Positions 53,802-62,418 of a stretch of DNA of 64,000 nt are shown in pieces. Position numbers and translations under genes: made by a program. The DNA is from R-RK-3 sp963834945 (lineage in GTDB: Bacteria > Pseudomonadota > Alphaproteobacteria > Rhizobiales > Rhodomicrobiaceae): NCBI GenBank assembly GCA_963834945.1, contig CAWIDT010000009.1, forward strand, positions 1-64,000, in the 5' to 3' direction. The notes under the pieces are model-generated. The model did no database searches. It had not been told where the DNA came from and saw nothing but the letters and a program-made list of their open reading frames with translations. The first letter of the stretch is position 1. The number at the start of each line of letters is the position of its first letter.

Positions 53802-55373
53802 TTGGCGACGGATACCCATGCGGCGGCACTCGACGACACTCCTTCGCTGGCAAGCTGGGCAGGCTTTGCCGCCATGTGCATCGGCATGTTCATGGCGGTG
53901 CTTGACGTGCAGATCGTCGCCACCTCGCTGCCCACCATCCAGGCTGATCTGGGCATCCGCCCCGATCAGATGAGCTGGGTGCAGACCAGCTATCTGATCG
54001 CCGAAGTGGTCGCCATTCCGCTGACCGGGCTGCTGACGCGCGCTTTCACCATGCGCTGGCTGTCTGTCGCGTCCATCGCGGTGTTCACCGTAGGGTCGGC
54101 GGGCTGCGCCTTCAGCACGTCATTCGAGGCGCTGTTGACCTGGCGCGTCGTGCAGGGGCTGGCGGGCGGCCTGCTGATCCCCCAGGTTTTTGCGGCGGGC
54201 TTCGCGCTGTTCCCCGGACGCGGGCAGGCGGCGGCAACCACTATCGCCGGCGTGCTCGCGGTGCTGGCTCCGACGCTGGGCCCGATCATCGGTGGCTGGA
54301 TCACCGACGCCTACAGCTGGCCCTGGCTGTTCCTCGTCAACATCGGTCCCGGCATCCTGGCGGCGATCACTGGCGCGCAGGTGCTGCCCCGCCAGACTGG
54401 CGATGCCGGGCTTTTGCGCAAGCTGGACTGGCCGGGGCTGCTGTTCATGGCGGCAGCGCTCGCCTGCTTCGAGATCGGCCTGAAGCAAGCGCCGCAGGAC
54501 GGGTGGGCCTCGCTTACGGTGTGCGGCCTCTTCATAGGCGCCGGGCTGGCGGGATGGCTGTTCGTGTGGCGCTCCCTGCGGCGGCACAGCCCTATTGTCG
54601 AGTTGCGCGCCTTCTCCGACCGGAGCTTTGCGCTGGGCTGCCTTTTGAGCTTTCTGCTCGGTATCAGCCTTTACGGCATGGTCTATCTCATGCCGGTGTT
54701 CCTCGCCTTCGTGCGCGGGCACGATGCGTTCGAGATCGGCCAGATCATGATCGTCACCGGATTGGCGCAGCTGCTCATGGCGCCGGTCGTCATCGGCGTC
54801 GAGCAGAAATTCGACGCTCGGCTGCTCACGGCGGCCGGTTTCACCTTGTTTGCCGCCGGGCTGGCGATGAGCGCGTTCCAGACGCGCGGCACGGATTTCG
54901 ACGAGATGCTGTGGCCGCAGCTTGTGCGCGGTCCCGCCATCATGCTGTGCCTTTTGCCGCCGATCCGTATCGCGCTGGGTCATCTGCCGGCGGGCGACGT
55001 GCCCAATGCCAGCGGCCTGTTCAATCTGATACGCAATCTGGGCGGCGCCATCGGGCTGGCGCTGATCGACACGGTGATCTACGGCCGCGCGCCGGTGATC
55101 GGCGATCGGCTCGGCCATGCGCTGGAGCGCGGCGACGTGGCGGCGGCCAAGGTGGTCGGCCTGCCGATGGAGAAATTCCTCGCGCATGTGCCCGGAACGC
55201 CTGTTGATCCCGGCCTCATCGGCTATATCCGCTCGGCGGTGGAGCGGCAGGCCATGACCCAAGCCATCAACGAAGCCTGGGCGCTCATGGCGGCGCTGAC
55301 CCTGATCGGCACCGTCATCGTGCTGGCGAGCCTCTTGCCACCAATGCCTTTTCAACGCCGCGATTCGGAGTAA
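53802..55373 (+). CDS. MFS drug/product exporter, DHA2 (EmrB/QacA) type
   Basis: The 523-residue protein has about 14 membrane helices. Motifs are MAVLDVQIVATSLPTIQADL in the first helix (Asp in the helix, as in EmrB), WVQTSYLIAEVVAIPLTGLL and RVVQGLAGGLLIPQVFA with LAPTLGPIIGGWITDAYSWP (motif C, antiporter type). Translation starts at TTG 53802 after GGGAGA. It follows the polyketide genes closely and probably exports their product, or a related compound. No MFP (EmrA) gene is adjacent. Confidence 0.88.
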   Translation: MATDTHAAALDDTPSLASWAGFAAMCIGMFMAVLDVQIVATSLPTIQADLGIRPDQMSWVQTSYLIAEVVAIPLTGLLTRAFTMRWLSVASIAVFTVGSAGCAFSTSFEALLTWRVVQGLAGGLLIPQVFAAGFALFPGRGQAAATTIAGVLAVLAPTLGPIIGGWITDAYSWPWLFLVNIGPGILAAITGAQVLPRQTGDAGLLRKLDWPGLLFMAAALACFEIGLKQAPQDGWASLTVCGLFIGAGLAGWLFVWRSLRRHSPIVELRAFSDRSFALGCLLSFLLGISLYGMVYLMPVFLAFVRGHDAFEIGQIMIVTGLAQLLMAPVVIGVEQKFDARLLTAAGFTLFAAGLAMSAFQTRGTDFDEMLWPQLVRGPAIMLCLLPPIRIALGHLPAGDVPNASGLFNLIRNLGGAIGLALIDTVIYGRAPVIGDRLGHALERGDVAAAKVVGLPMEKFLAHVPGTPVDPGLIGYIRSAVERQAMTQAINEAWALMAALTLIGTVIVLASLLPPMPFQRRDSE

Positions 55374-55411
55374 TCTCTGCAACCTCATATCTTGCGGGAG
55401 AACGCATCCTC

Positions 55412-56524
55412 ATGCCGCAGCCGGTTGAACGTCTTCTGGAGCGCCGACGCCTGGTGCATTTCGCGATGATCGCCGTGGCGATGGCGATCCATGCGGCGCC
55501 CGCGCTGGCGCAAGGCAGTCAGCCGCATCAATGCTGGTCGCCGGACGCGCTTGCCTATCACAATGGCGATGAGCGCATCCGCAAGAACGTCGCGGCGGCC
55601 CTTGTCGCGCCTCCCAAGGGCCAGCTCGCAATGTCGCCCGTGCCGGATGGCAAGGCGTTCGGCGCGATTCGGCGGGTTGAATTGCCGCCGGGCTCCAGGA
55701 AGCTCATCGCCATCACCTTCGATCTTTGCGAGCAGCGCAGCGAAATCACCGGCTATCAGGGCGATATCGTCGATTTCCTGCGGGCGCAGAACGTCAAGGC
55801 GACGTTCTTTGCAGGCGGCAAGTGGCTGCTCACCCATGCCGAACGCGGCGAGCAATTAATGTCCGACCCGCTGTTCGAGGTGGGCAATCATACCTGGGAG
55901 CACCGCAATCTGCGGGTCGTTCCCGATCAGGCGCTGGCGCAGGAAATCGGCGCGCCGCAGCTTGCCTATCGGACGCTCCGGGCCGATCTGGCGCAGAAGC
56001 GGTGCGAAAGGACCGGCGATACGCAGACGGCGGACGCGCGCGCGCCGCAATCGATCGCGCTGTTCCGCTTCCCCTACGGAGCCTGTGACGCCAAATCCCT
56101 GCAAGCGGTTGCCGAACGCGGGCTGACGGCGATCCAATGGGATGTGTCGGCCGGCGACCCCTGGATCGGAACGACCTCCCCCTTGATGGTGAAATCGGTC
56201 GTCTCCCGCACGCGCCCGGGCTCCATCTTGATCTTTCACGCCAACGGACGCGGCGTGCATACGTCGGAGGCGCTCCCCCAGATCGTAGCGCAGCTTAAGC
56301 AGCGCGGCTTTGAGTTCGTCACCGTGAGCGAATTGCTGCGGGCCGGAAAGCCGGTCGTCGACAGCCGCTGCTACGACGTGAAGCCCGGCGATACCGACCG
56401 GTACGACGCGGTGGGCCTGCGTGTGGAGGAACGTTATGCGAGCCGGGCCGGCCATCCGATGCCGAATAGCGGCGGATCGTATGGTGCGCAATCAGGCTGG
56501 GCCGCCAGGCCGGAACCGAACTGA
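55412..56524 (+). CDS. NodB-type polysaccharide deacetylase, secreted
   Basis: The 370-residue product has a signal peptide (FAMIAVAMAIHAAPALA, cut near residue 35). The NodB domain shows KLIAITFDLCEQRSEITGYQ, VGNHTWEHRNLRVV (metal His pair) and ALFRFPYGACD, then GSILIFHANGRGVHTSEALP. The first motif reads FDLCE where the family usually has FDDG, so one Asp metal ligand is replaced by Leu. Activity on peptidoglycan or another N-acetylated glycan in the periplasm is likely but not certain. It overlaps the next gene by one base. Confidence 0.83.
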   Translation: MPQPVERLLERRRLVHFAMIAVAMAIHAAPALAQGSQPHQCWSPDALAYHNGDERIRKNVAAALVAPPKGQLAMSPVPDGKAFGAIRRVELPPGSRKLIAITFDLCEQRSEITGYQGDIVDFLRAQNVKATFFAGGKWLLTHAERGEQLMSDPLFEVGNHTWEHRNLRVVPDQALAQEIGAPQLAYRTLRADLAQKRCERTGDTQTADARAPQSIALFRFPYGACDAKSLQAVAERGLTAIQWDVSAGDPWIGTTSPLMVKSVVSRTRPGSILIFHANGRGVHTSEALPQIVAQLKQRGFEFVTVSELLRAGKPVVDSRCYDVKPGDTDRYDAVGLRVEERYASRAGHPMPNSGGSYGAQSGWAARPEPN

Positions 56525-57063
56525 TGGCGGACGCGACACCGTTTCAGGACCGCGAGCATGTGCTGAGGCCCGCAGATGCGGGACAAGCCGAAATCGTGCT
56601 GAAGCCGACCGAACCTGCCGATGCCGAGACATTGGGATCGGTGGTCGCTGCTATGGACCCATGGGCGCGGAATGGGGCGACCGCCGCGATGATGACATGG
56701 TCACTTGCCGCGTCCGATCAGAACCGGCGATGCTTTACCATCTGGCACGGTGCGGATCGCGCCGGAGCCGTCGTCGTTCGCCACCCATGGCTCACCGGAC
56801 CTTATCTGAATTTACTGGCGGTGGTCCCCGCCTTCCAGGGCCGGGGTTTGGGGGGGCTTGCACTGGCATGGATGGAAACCGAGGCGCGTGCCTCTGGGGC
56901 TCGTAACTGCTTTCTCTGCGTAGCGGCCTTCAATGACGCCGCTCGAGCCTTCTACCGGCGCAACGGCTACACCGATGCCGCGTTGCTCGATGACCTCATC
57001 AAAGACGGCGAGGATGAGATCCTCATGCGAAAGCGGCTGCAATCAGCGCCAGCATCGCGGTAG
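56524..57063 (+). CDS. GNAT family N-acetyltransferase
   Basis: The 179-residue product carries LNLLAVVPAFQGRGLGGLAL, the acetyl-CoA pyrophosphate loop (Gln-x-x-Gly-x-Gly), and NCFLCVAAFNDAARAFYRRN and GYTDAAL at its end, typical of GNAT motif B. The start ATG overlaps the deacetylase stop (TGATG), so both are translated together. Acetylation of the same sugar or peptide substrate is an attractive but untested link. Confidence 0.85.
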   Translation: MADATPFQDREHVLRPADAGQAEIVLKPTEPADAETLGSVVAAMDPWARNGATAAMMTWSLAASDQNRRCFTIWHGADRAGAVVVRHPWLTGPYLNLLAVVPAFQGRGLGGLALAWMETEARASGARNCFLCVAAFNDAARAFYRRNGYTDAALLDDLIKDGEDEILMRKRLQSAPASR

Positions 57064-57090
57064 AAGGGCTTCCAGCTAGGTGGAACGCTT

Positions 57091-57187
57091 GTCGCCCCGG
57101 CGCCGAGCCGGGGCCGGCTCCGGTCGCCGCGAGTCAATTTGGATGACATTGATCCCCCGGATCTCCGCTTCGCGTGTCCGGGGCGAC
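57091..57187. repeat. inverted repeat element, 97 bp
   Basis: GTCGCCCCGG at 57091-57100 recurs inverted at 57178-57187, and a second stem lies inside the first 25 bases (CCCCGGC with GCCGGGG). It lies between convergent genes and has no T run, as usual for REP-type DNA. Confidence 0.5.
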
Positions 57188-57257
57188 TGAACAACCCACA
57201 GCGGAACCTTTTCCGCTCCGATGGAATCGGAGCGCGGCCCTACTTATTTGTTTTGTC

Positions 57258-57301
57258 GCATTTTCTCGACGCAAACCGGCATCCGCTTTGCTGGAAAATG
57301 C
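57258..57301. repeat. REP-like palindrome typical of Hyphomicrobiales
   Basis: GCATTTTC (57258) pairs with GAAAATGC (to 57301), with an inner GCAAA/TTTGC pair around a CCGG core. Similar palindromes are common between genes in this order. It ends next to the stop codon of the basic protein gene. Confidence 0.5.
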
Positions 57302-57302
57302 T

Positions 57303-57560
57303 CTAGGCTTTGGCTGATGAGGTAGCCTTCTTCCTCGCCGGTGCCTTGGCGCCTTTTCCAGCGGCCGGCTTCGACGCATTTGCCTCTTCCCTCGCGAGCC
57401 GGAGCGCCCGCAAGCGCTGGGTCTTGGCTTGTTCCGCGTCGCGCCTGGTTTGCTGCGTCTTGATAGAGTTGAGCGCGTCGGTCTTGCGCTGGTCGGCCTT
57501 GTCGGCCCTGACCTGCGCCCGCCGCTTGATTTCATCGTTCGAGATGCCACGCGAAGTCAT
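57303..57560 (-). CDS. small basic Lys/Ala-rich protein
   Basis: From ATG 57560, preceded by GGGAG, the 85-residue product reads MTSRGISNDEIKRRAQVRAD, then a long charged helix (RRDAEQAKTQRLRALRLARE) and a Lys/Ala/Pro-rich tail (KPAAGKGAKAPARKK). It has no membrane segment. The tail resembles histone-H1-like or nucleoid-associated termini, so it may bind nucleic acid; no family is assigned. Confidence 0.55.
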   Translation of the reverse strand: MTSRGISNDEIKRRAQVRADKADQRKTDALNSIKTQQTRRDAEQAKTQRLRALRLAREEANASKPAAGKGAKAPARKKATSSAKA

Positions 57561-57719
57561 ATTTTTACTCCCTGGTTGGGCAAAGCGGTCCTCTCGTAAC
57601 GAAACAGGTGAACCGGGAAGCCGCGTCATGGGTTCGGGGGTTGTCTGCGTGGCTAACCAGCAGATTGCTCTCGCTTTATTTGGGGATTGACATTGGAAAA
57701 TGCCAGTGCGGGATGCTGG

Positions 57720-57908
57720 CTAGCTTAATTCGCTTTCGCGGACAACGCGTTCGAAACTCTCCGTCGTGCATTTGATGCGATATTGAGGATCGTCGCCGTC
57801 CGTCGCGAGCAGCCGCACGATCTTGCATTTGCTCGGGCCCGCACCAAAGCTTATGCGGTGCGGCGTAAAATTGAGCGTCTGGCCGTTCCTGTACTTATGC
57901 TCTGACAT
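57720..57908 (-). CDS. small conserved hypothetical protein
   Basis: From ATG 57908 (MSEHKYRNGQTLNFTPHRIS) the 62-residue product has the strands CKIVRLLATDGDDPQYRIKC and FERVVRESELS, a pattern I know from small Hyphomicrobiales proteins of unknown function that resemble an SH3-like barrel. An upstream ATG at 57947 is in frame, but the conserved part starts at MSEH. It is transcribed alone. Confidence 0.6.
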   Translation of the reverse strand: MSEHKYRNGQTLNFTPHRISFGAGPSKCKIVRLLATDGDDPQYRIKCTTESFERVVRESELS

Positions 57909-58438
57909 CGAATCCTCGGTTAAGGCTAGAAAAATTGGCCGCCGCACGGGGCTTGGCGGATAGTGCCGGCCACCATCGGCAATATTCGAAAGAACCGGAA
58001 CGAATAAGCGGCCATTATTGGTTTGACGAAATCCTCAGTCGGCTGCAACGCAAGCGGGGAGGGCTTGTCGTTTAGCGTCACTTGATTTCGGCAAAATTTA
58101 TTCCACACTCGCACAACGCACGCGCGAATGCCATAAAATTGCCGTCAGGCTCGTTAAGAGCGCGGCGCCGCGCCTGAAAAAGTATGGGGGTCTGGGCTTT
58201 GGGACTGGTTCCGATATTATGACGGCGTTTGATGTGAATCTTTATTAATGCGCGGCTTGTCATCGCGTCCGTAAGCGATTAAGTTACGCCCTCGACGTTG
58301 GCCAGACGATTGGGCCGTTCCACCTGAGCACTGCTGGGTGCACGTTCAAACTCTCTCCAAACTTCGATCTAGCGGGTGTTCGATCGCTATGTTGGCGCCG
58401 GACGTCCATGTGCATCTACGCTGTGAAAAGGCAATATC
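57909..58438. other. intergenic region upstream of the first cold-shock gene
   Basis: No gene is recognised; two minus-strand frames of about 60 codons (57926-58114, 58078-58263) have no ribosome binding site or motif. The last 35 bases (ATGTGCATCTAC onward) closely resemble the leader of the second cold-shock gene at 60009, so they are probably a shared 5'-UTR element. Confidence 0.4.
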
Positions 58439-58648
58439 ATGAATAGCGGTACCGTTAAGTTCTACAATGGCCAAAAAGGCTTCGGCTTCATTGCACCGGA
58501 CGATGGCGGCAACGACGTCTTCGTGCATGCGACTGCGCTTGAGCGCGCGGGCATTCGCGGTCTCGCCGAGGGGCAGAAAGTCCGTTTCGAAACGGAAAGA
58601 GATTCCCGCACCGGCAAGATCGCCGTCAGCACCCTTCAAGTGTCGTAG
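58439..58648 (+). CDS. cold-shock protein
   Basis: The 69-residue protein is a single cold-shock domain: GTVKFYNGQKGFGFIAPDDG contains RNP-1 (KGFGFI), and DVFVHATALERAG contains RNP-2. It binds single-stranded RNA or DNA as a chaperone. The second copy at 60041 differs in only a few residues. Its leader shares ATGTGCATCTAC with that copy, suggesting common post-transcriptional control. Two hairpins follow the stop. Confidence 0.97.
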   Translation: MNSGTVKFYNGQKGFGFIAPDDGGNDVFVHATALERAGIRGLAEGQKVRFETERDSRTGKIAVSTLQVS

Positions 58649-58661
58649 ACACTGACGGATC

Positions 58662-58726
58662 TGCGGTTTTTTAAAAACCGCAACGGATTCTGAAGGCCGC
58701 GTCTCCTCTGGGGGGCGCGGCCTTTT
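58662..58726 (+). terminator. tandem terminators after the first cold-shock gene
   Basis: A first palindrome (58662-58682, TGCGGTTTTTT with AAAAACCGCA) is followed by a G+C-rich hairpin with GGCCGCG and CGCGGCC arms (58695-58722) and TTTT. The second has the layout of a strong intrinsic terminator. Confidence 0.7.
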
Positions 58727-58749
58727 CGTTGCCGATGCCGCCCGCGTCT

Positions 58750-59562
58750 TCAGACCGCCGGGATTTCGTCAGTCCACACACGGAAGCCGGAGAGGATGTT
58801 GGGGCCGAAACTGTGCGTCAGCGGAACGTCGGCGGCGTCGCGGCCAAATGCCATCAGCACCCGGCCGATCCTGGGCGCATTGTTGCGCGGGTCGAACGTA
58901 TACCAGCGTCCGCCCAGATACACTTCCATCCAGGCGGCGAAATCCATCGGTTCATAGGGCGGTGGAAGGCCGATATCGCTGACATATCCGGTGCAATAGC
59001 GCGCCGGAATATTGAGGCAACGGCAAAATGTCACCGCCAGATGCGCGAAGTCGCGGCAGACGCCGCGGCGCTCGACATATACGTCGGCGGCGGTGCGGGT
59101 GGAACTGGCGTTCGCATAGCCGAAAGCGATGTGGCTGTGAACGAAATCGCAGACGCCCTGTACCCGTGCCCAGCCGAGCGGCAGGTGGTTGAACAGCCTC
59201 CAGGCCTCGTCGGAGAGGCGGTCGGTTTCGCAATAGCGGCTGCCGAGCAGGAACTGGATTGCGTCGGACGGGAGATTTTGGACCTCATGCTGGACTGCGT
59301 CCCATTGAGCGATGTCGGGCTTCCCGTCGTCCTGCACCACGCTGTTGGTGCCCAGCGTGAACGGTCCGGCCGGCGCCACCAGCCGATTGCACCAATTGCC
59401 GAAGCTGTCGCGGTATCCCTGGACCGGAACGGGCGGCGAGGTGATCAGGTGATCGGGACGCTCCAGATCGGAAACGCGCGAGAAATGCACGTTGAGCATC
59501 GCGATCAGCGGCGTCGGTTGGGGAAATTCGAAATTCAGCTCGCATCCGATATTCACGCGCAT
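58750..59562 (-). CDS. transglutaminase-like putative cysteine protease
   Basis: From ATG 59562 (MRVNIGCELNFEFPQPTPLI) the 270-residue product has an N-terminal beta domain and a transglutaminase-like core: VCDFVHSHIAFGYANASSTR, VERRGVCRDFAHLAVTFCRC (catalytic Cys) and YEPMDFAAWMEVYLGGRWYT, then FDPRNN with the Asp. At the usual His position the protein has Ala (DFAAW), as seen in some members of this bacterial subfamily, so catalysis is uncertain. It is often found near alpha-E/circularly permuted ATP-grasp genes; none is here. Confidence 0.78.
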   Translation of the reverse strand: MRVNIGCELNFEFPQPTPLIAMLNVHFSRVSDLERPDHLITSPPVPVQGYRDSFGNWCNRLVAPAGPFTLGTNSVVQDDGKPDIAQWDAVQHEVQNLPSDAIQFLLGSRYCETDRLSDEAWRLFNHLPLGWARVQGVCDFVHSHIAFGYANASSTRTAADVYVERRGVCRDFAHLAVTFCRCLNIPARYCTGYVSDIGLPPPYEPMDFAAWMEVYLGGRWYTFDPRNNAPRIGRVLMAFGRDAADVPLTHSFGPNILSGFRVWTDEIPAV

Positions 59563-60040
59563 GGGTCTGCTTCTCATAACAACGGGGCTGACCGCACGGC
59601 GCGGTTTGCCGCATGTGCCGCCACCCGGCATTCCGGCACGTGCGCAACGCGTGCGGACGCGGATAGTTCAAGGCCCGGCGTGACCGGAATGTCGTGGGAG
59701 CGGCGCAATCATGCGCGTCGTGAGTTTGTCACGCGGAACGGCGTTTGGCGAGCGGAAACATGCGCAAGCCCATCTTTGCGCCGGAGCGGCGGCAGCCGGG
59801 GAGATTGATCGCTGCCGCGCGACCGCAGGAGGCGTGATCGAGCTCACAAGGTTCGTCTTGTCATTAAAGGCTTTAGGGACTAGGTTGCGGTCTCGAATTT
59901 GGCTCGGCGGTGGCCGTTTCACCTTGCCCTTTCAAGGTGTGCGTTCGTCGTATCTCCAAAGCTCGATATGTTGTGAGCACCGGCTGCATGACCGAAGCCG
60001 GCGGTTCATGTGCATCTACACGGCGAGAAAGCAAACGACG
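59563..60040. other. intergenic region, leader of the second cold-shock gene
   Basis: No gene is seen. A plus-strand frame from 59711 runs in frame into the second cold-shock gene but has no ribosome binding site and no conserved content, so it is read as leader. The last 32 bases resemble the leader of the first cold-shock gene. Confidence 0.4.
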
Positions 60041-60250
60041 ATGAAAACCGGTACGGTTAAATTCTACAATAGCCAAAAGGGTTTCGGCTTCATTGCGCCC
60101 GACGAAGGCGGCAATGATGTCTTCGTGCATGCGTCGGCGCTGGAGCGCGCGGGCATCCGCAGTCTCGCCGAGGGCCAGAAGGTCAGCTTCGAAACCGCGA
60201 AAGATCAGCGCACCGGCAAAATCGCCGTCAGTACCTTGCAGGCTTCGTAA
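60041..60250 (+). CDS. cold-shock protein, second copy
   Basis: The 69-residue protein reads MKTGTVKFYNSQKGFGFIAP with RNP-1 (KGFGFI), then DVFVHASALERAG with RNP-2. It is about 85 percent identical by eye to the copy at 58439, so the pair is a recent duplication separated by the transglutaminase-like gene on the other strand. The start is the first ATG of the cold-shock domain. Confidence 0.97.
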   Translation: MKTGTVKFYNSQKGFGFIAPDEGGNDVFVHASALERAGIRSLAEGQKVSFETAKDQRTGKIAVSTLQAS

Positions 60251-60642
60251 CCTGCCGGTTGGCCCCTGGTTTTGCGGTGAGGCAATCGGGGCCATCTGAA
60301 TCCCCATTCGATGCCATATCGCGCTCCAGGCGCGCGGCCGTGGCATTGCCCAAAGTCACTCTTGCGTCTTTGATCAGCTCCACGGCCTCAGCTTTTCTGC
60401 CCTGGCCCCTGCGGTGATTAGCCTGGGCAGTGTGCTGTTGACGCGCCTTCAAGATAAGTGGGCGCTTTGCCCGCCTAGCCCGACACCATAAAATCTGCGT
60501 AAGACGCGGATATGCTTCGCTAAGCCTACGATACCGATCGGCTTTTTCGCGTTGGGTTGTGTCCGATGTATTGCGAGCTGATCCAGTCTTCCGCCGCCTC
60601 TCAGGTCCAGCACGGACGGAAAAGCCCGTCTAAGGAGCGAAC
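60251..60642. other. intergenic region before lpxD
   Basis: A 74-codon minus-strand frame (60228-60452) is rich in Ala, Arg and Lys and reads AEAVELIKDARVTLGN; it lacks a ribosome binding site and I do not call it. An A+T-richer part at 60480-60560 is the likely lpxD promoter. Confidence 0.35.
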
Positions 60643-61701
60643 ATGGAGCATCCCGGCTTTTTCGATCGGGCCGGGCCGTTCCCGCTCCGGCTGATCGCCG
60701 AGACCATCGGCGCCAAGATGAACGGCGCTCTGCACGGCGCCACCATGATCACCGACGTGCGCTCACTGCGCGACGCGGGGCTGGACGATCTGGCCTTTTT
60801 CGAAAACCGCAAATATGGCGCGCAGCTCGCCGTCACCAAGGCGCGCGCGTGTATTCTCGGCCTTGCCGATGCGGGCCGCGTCCCCCTCGGCACAGCCGCG
60901 CTGACGACAACAGCACCCTATGAAGCCTTCGCCCGCGCGCTGTCGCTGTTCTATGCGGATGCGCTGCGCAGCAAGGCCGCCGGCTCGCCGGCGGAGCCGG
61001 GTGGCCGCTTCGTGCATCAGAGCGCCCAGATCGCCGAAGGTGTGACGATCGAGCCGGGCGCCGTGGTCGGCCGCGAGGCGGTCATCGGCGCCGGAACCAT
61101 CGTCGCGGCGGGCGCCACCGTGGGCTTCCGGGTGGTGCTGGGCGCCGACTGCTATGTCGGGGCGGGGGCATCGGTGACACATGCCCGGATCGGCAAGGGC
61201 GTCATCATCCACGCCGGGGCGCGGATCGGGCAGGACGGCTTCGGCTTCGCCATGAGCGGCAAGGGCCACCTCAAGGTGCCGCAGATCGGCTGCGTCATCA
61301 TCGGCGACAATGTCGAGATCGGCGCGAACACGACAGTGGACCGGGGGTCGCTCTCCGACACGATCATCGGCGAAGGCACCAAAATCGATAATCAATGCCA
61401 GATCGCTCATAATGTGGTGATCGGCCGTCACTGCATTCTCGTCGCTCAGACCGGCATCGCCGGATCGTCCGAGCTTGGCGATTTCGTCGTCATGGGGGCT
61501 CGCTCCGGCGTGCTCGGCCATGTGAAGATCGGCAGCGGCGCGCAGATCGCCGGCATGGCGCATGTGAAGAATGACGTGGAGGCCGGCGCGCGGATGGGCG
61601 GTACTCCGGCGAGGCCCTTCCAGGAATGGGCGCGCGAAGTCGCCGCGGTGCGCAAGCTGGGCCGGGCGAATGGCAGCGGCGCCAGCCGGCCCAAGGATTG
61701 A
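60643..61701 (+). CDS. lpxD: UDP-3-O-acylglucosamine N-acyltransferase
   Basis: The 352-residue product has an N-terminal uridine-binding domain (ITDVRSLRDAGLDDLAFFEN, YEAFARALSLFY) and a left-handed beta-helix of hexapeptide repeats (about residues 115-320), with the catalytic His in CQIAHNVVIGRHC and GQDGFGFAMSGKGHLKVPQI. It adds the N-linked acyl chain in lipid A synthesis. RBS AGGAG lies just before ATG 60643. It is not in the usual bamA-lpxD-fabZ-lpxA cluster, so it may be a second copy. Confidence 0.93.
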   Translation: MEHPGFFDRAGPFPLRLIAETIGAKMNGALHGATMITDVRSLRDAGLDDLAFFENRKYGAQLAVTKARACILGLADAGRVPLGTAALTTTAPYEAFARALSLFYADALRSKAAGSPAEPGGRFVHQSAQIAEGVTIEPGAVVGREAVIGAGTIVAAGATVGFRVVLGADCYVGAGASVTHARIGKGVIIHAGARIGQDGFGFAMSGKGHLKVPQIGCVIIGDNVEIGANTTVDRGSLSDTIIGEGTKIDNQCQIAHNVVIGRHCILVAQTGIAGSSELGDFVVMGARSGVLGHVKIGSGAQIAGMAHVKNDVEAGARMGGTPARPFQEWAREVAAVRKLGRANGSGASRPKD

Positions 61702-61884
61702 CGCTCGCCAGGCCTCCGGAGTCCGATCCGGGATGGAACTCCAATTGCGCTTGTGGTCTAATCGCTCCGCGAGTGCGGGTGGCGGCGCGGCGGATGGTCA
61801 TGCCTGTCGGGGACCGCATGTGGAATGCGGGCGAACCCGGTCAGCGGTCCATCCAAATCTCTGAACGCATATCGGGGCGGCGTG

Positions 61885-62361
61885 ATGCGGCTGGTTCGAC
61901 AAGGTCTTGCGCTGATGGTCTCGCTCCTTTTCCTCGGGGCGAGTGCGGCCTGGGCTGCGGAAACGCAGGACAAACCCGCCAACCCGCACGCCGAGATTAC
62001 CCTCCATACGCTCGACGGCGATGTGCAGCAGATCAACATCGATGAAATCTGGCGTGTCCGCGAGGCATCCGGACGCGACGAGCCCTCAGGATCGATCATG
62101 GTCGACTACGCATTCGAGAGAGTGTTCGTCAAAGAACCCCTGGACACCATCATCGACGGCATCCGTGCCCAGCGCAAAGTCGAAAAGTTTACGTCGCCGG
62201 TCGGAGCGCCGGTTTACATCGTCGCGGACAAGGTGATCGGGATTTCCAAGGCGCTCCCCTTCCAGCATCATCCGAACACGAAAGCCATCATTATCGCGCG
62301 CGAAGGCCAGCAACAGGTGCAGGAATCGCGTGACGCCGTTCGCGACGCGCTGGGGAAATAA
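61885..62361 (+). CDS. secreted protein of unknown function
   Basis: From ATG 61885 (MRLVRQGLALMVSLLFLGAS) the 158-residue product has a signal peptide, cut after AAWAAET, then a beta-rich domain (AEITLHTLDGDVQQINIDEI, FERVFVKEPLDTIIDGIRAQ). No cysteines and no lipobox are present, so it should be a soluble periplasmic protein. The family is not recognised. It stands alone downstream of lpxD. Confidence 0.6.
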   Translation: MRLVRQGLALMVSLLFLGASAAWAAETQDKPANPHAEITLHTLDGDVQQINIDEIWRVREASGRDEPSGSIMVDYAFERVFVKEPLDTIIDGIRAQRKVEKFTSPVGAPVYIVADKVIGISKALPFQHHPNTKAIIIAREGQQQVQESRDAVRDALGK

Positions 62362-62418
62362 GTATCGCCGACCCGATCAGGGCAACGGGGTGGTCAGCGC
62401 CGAAAGACTTGCATCAGA

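Noticed and set aside
54120..55388. 422-codon minus-strand open frame opposite the MFS exporter, and similar frames at 16412-17386, 35412-36821 and 48983-50710
   Set aside because: All lie opposite genes with clear family motifs and have the charged, repetitive composition of antisense translation.
60228..60452. 74-codon minus-strand frame after the second cold-shock gene
   Set aside because: It overlaps the cold-shock gene end, has no ribosome binding site and only weak helical character; kept as uncertain intergenic DNA.
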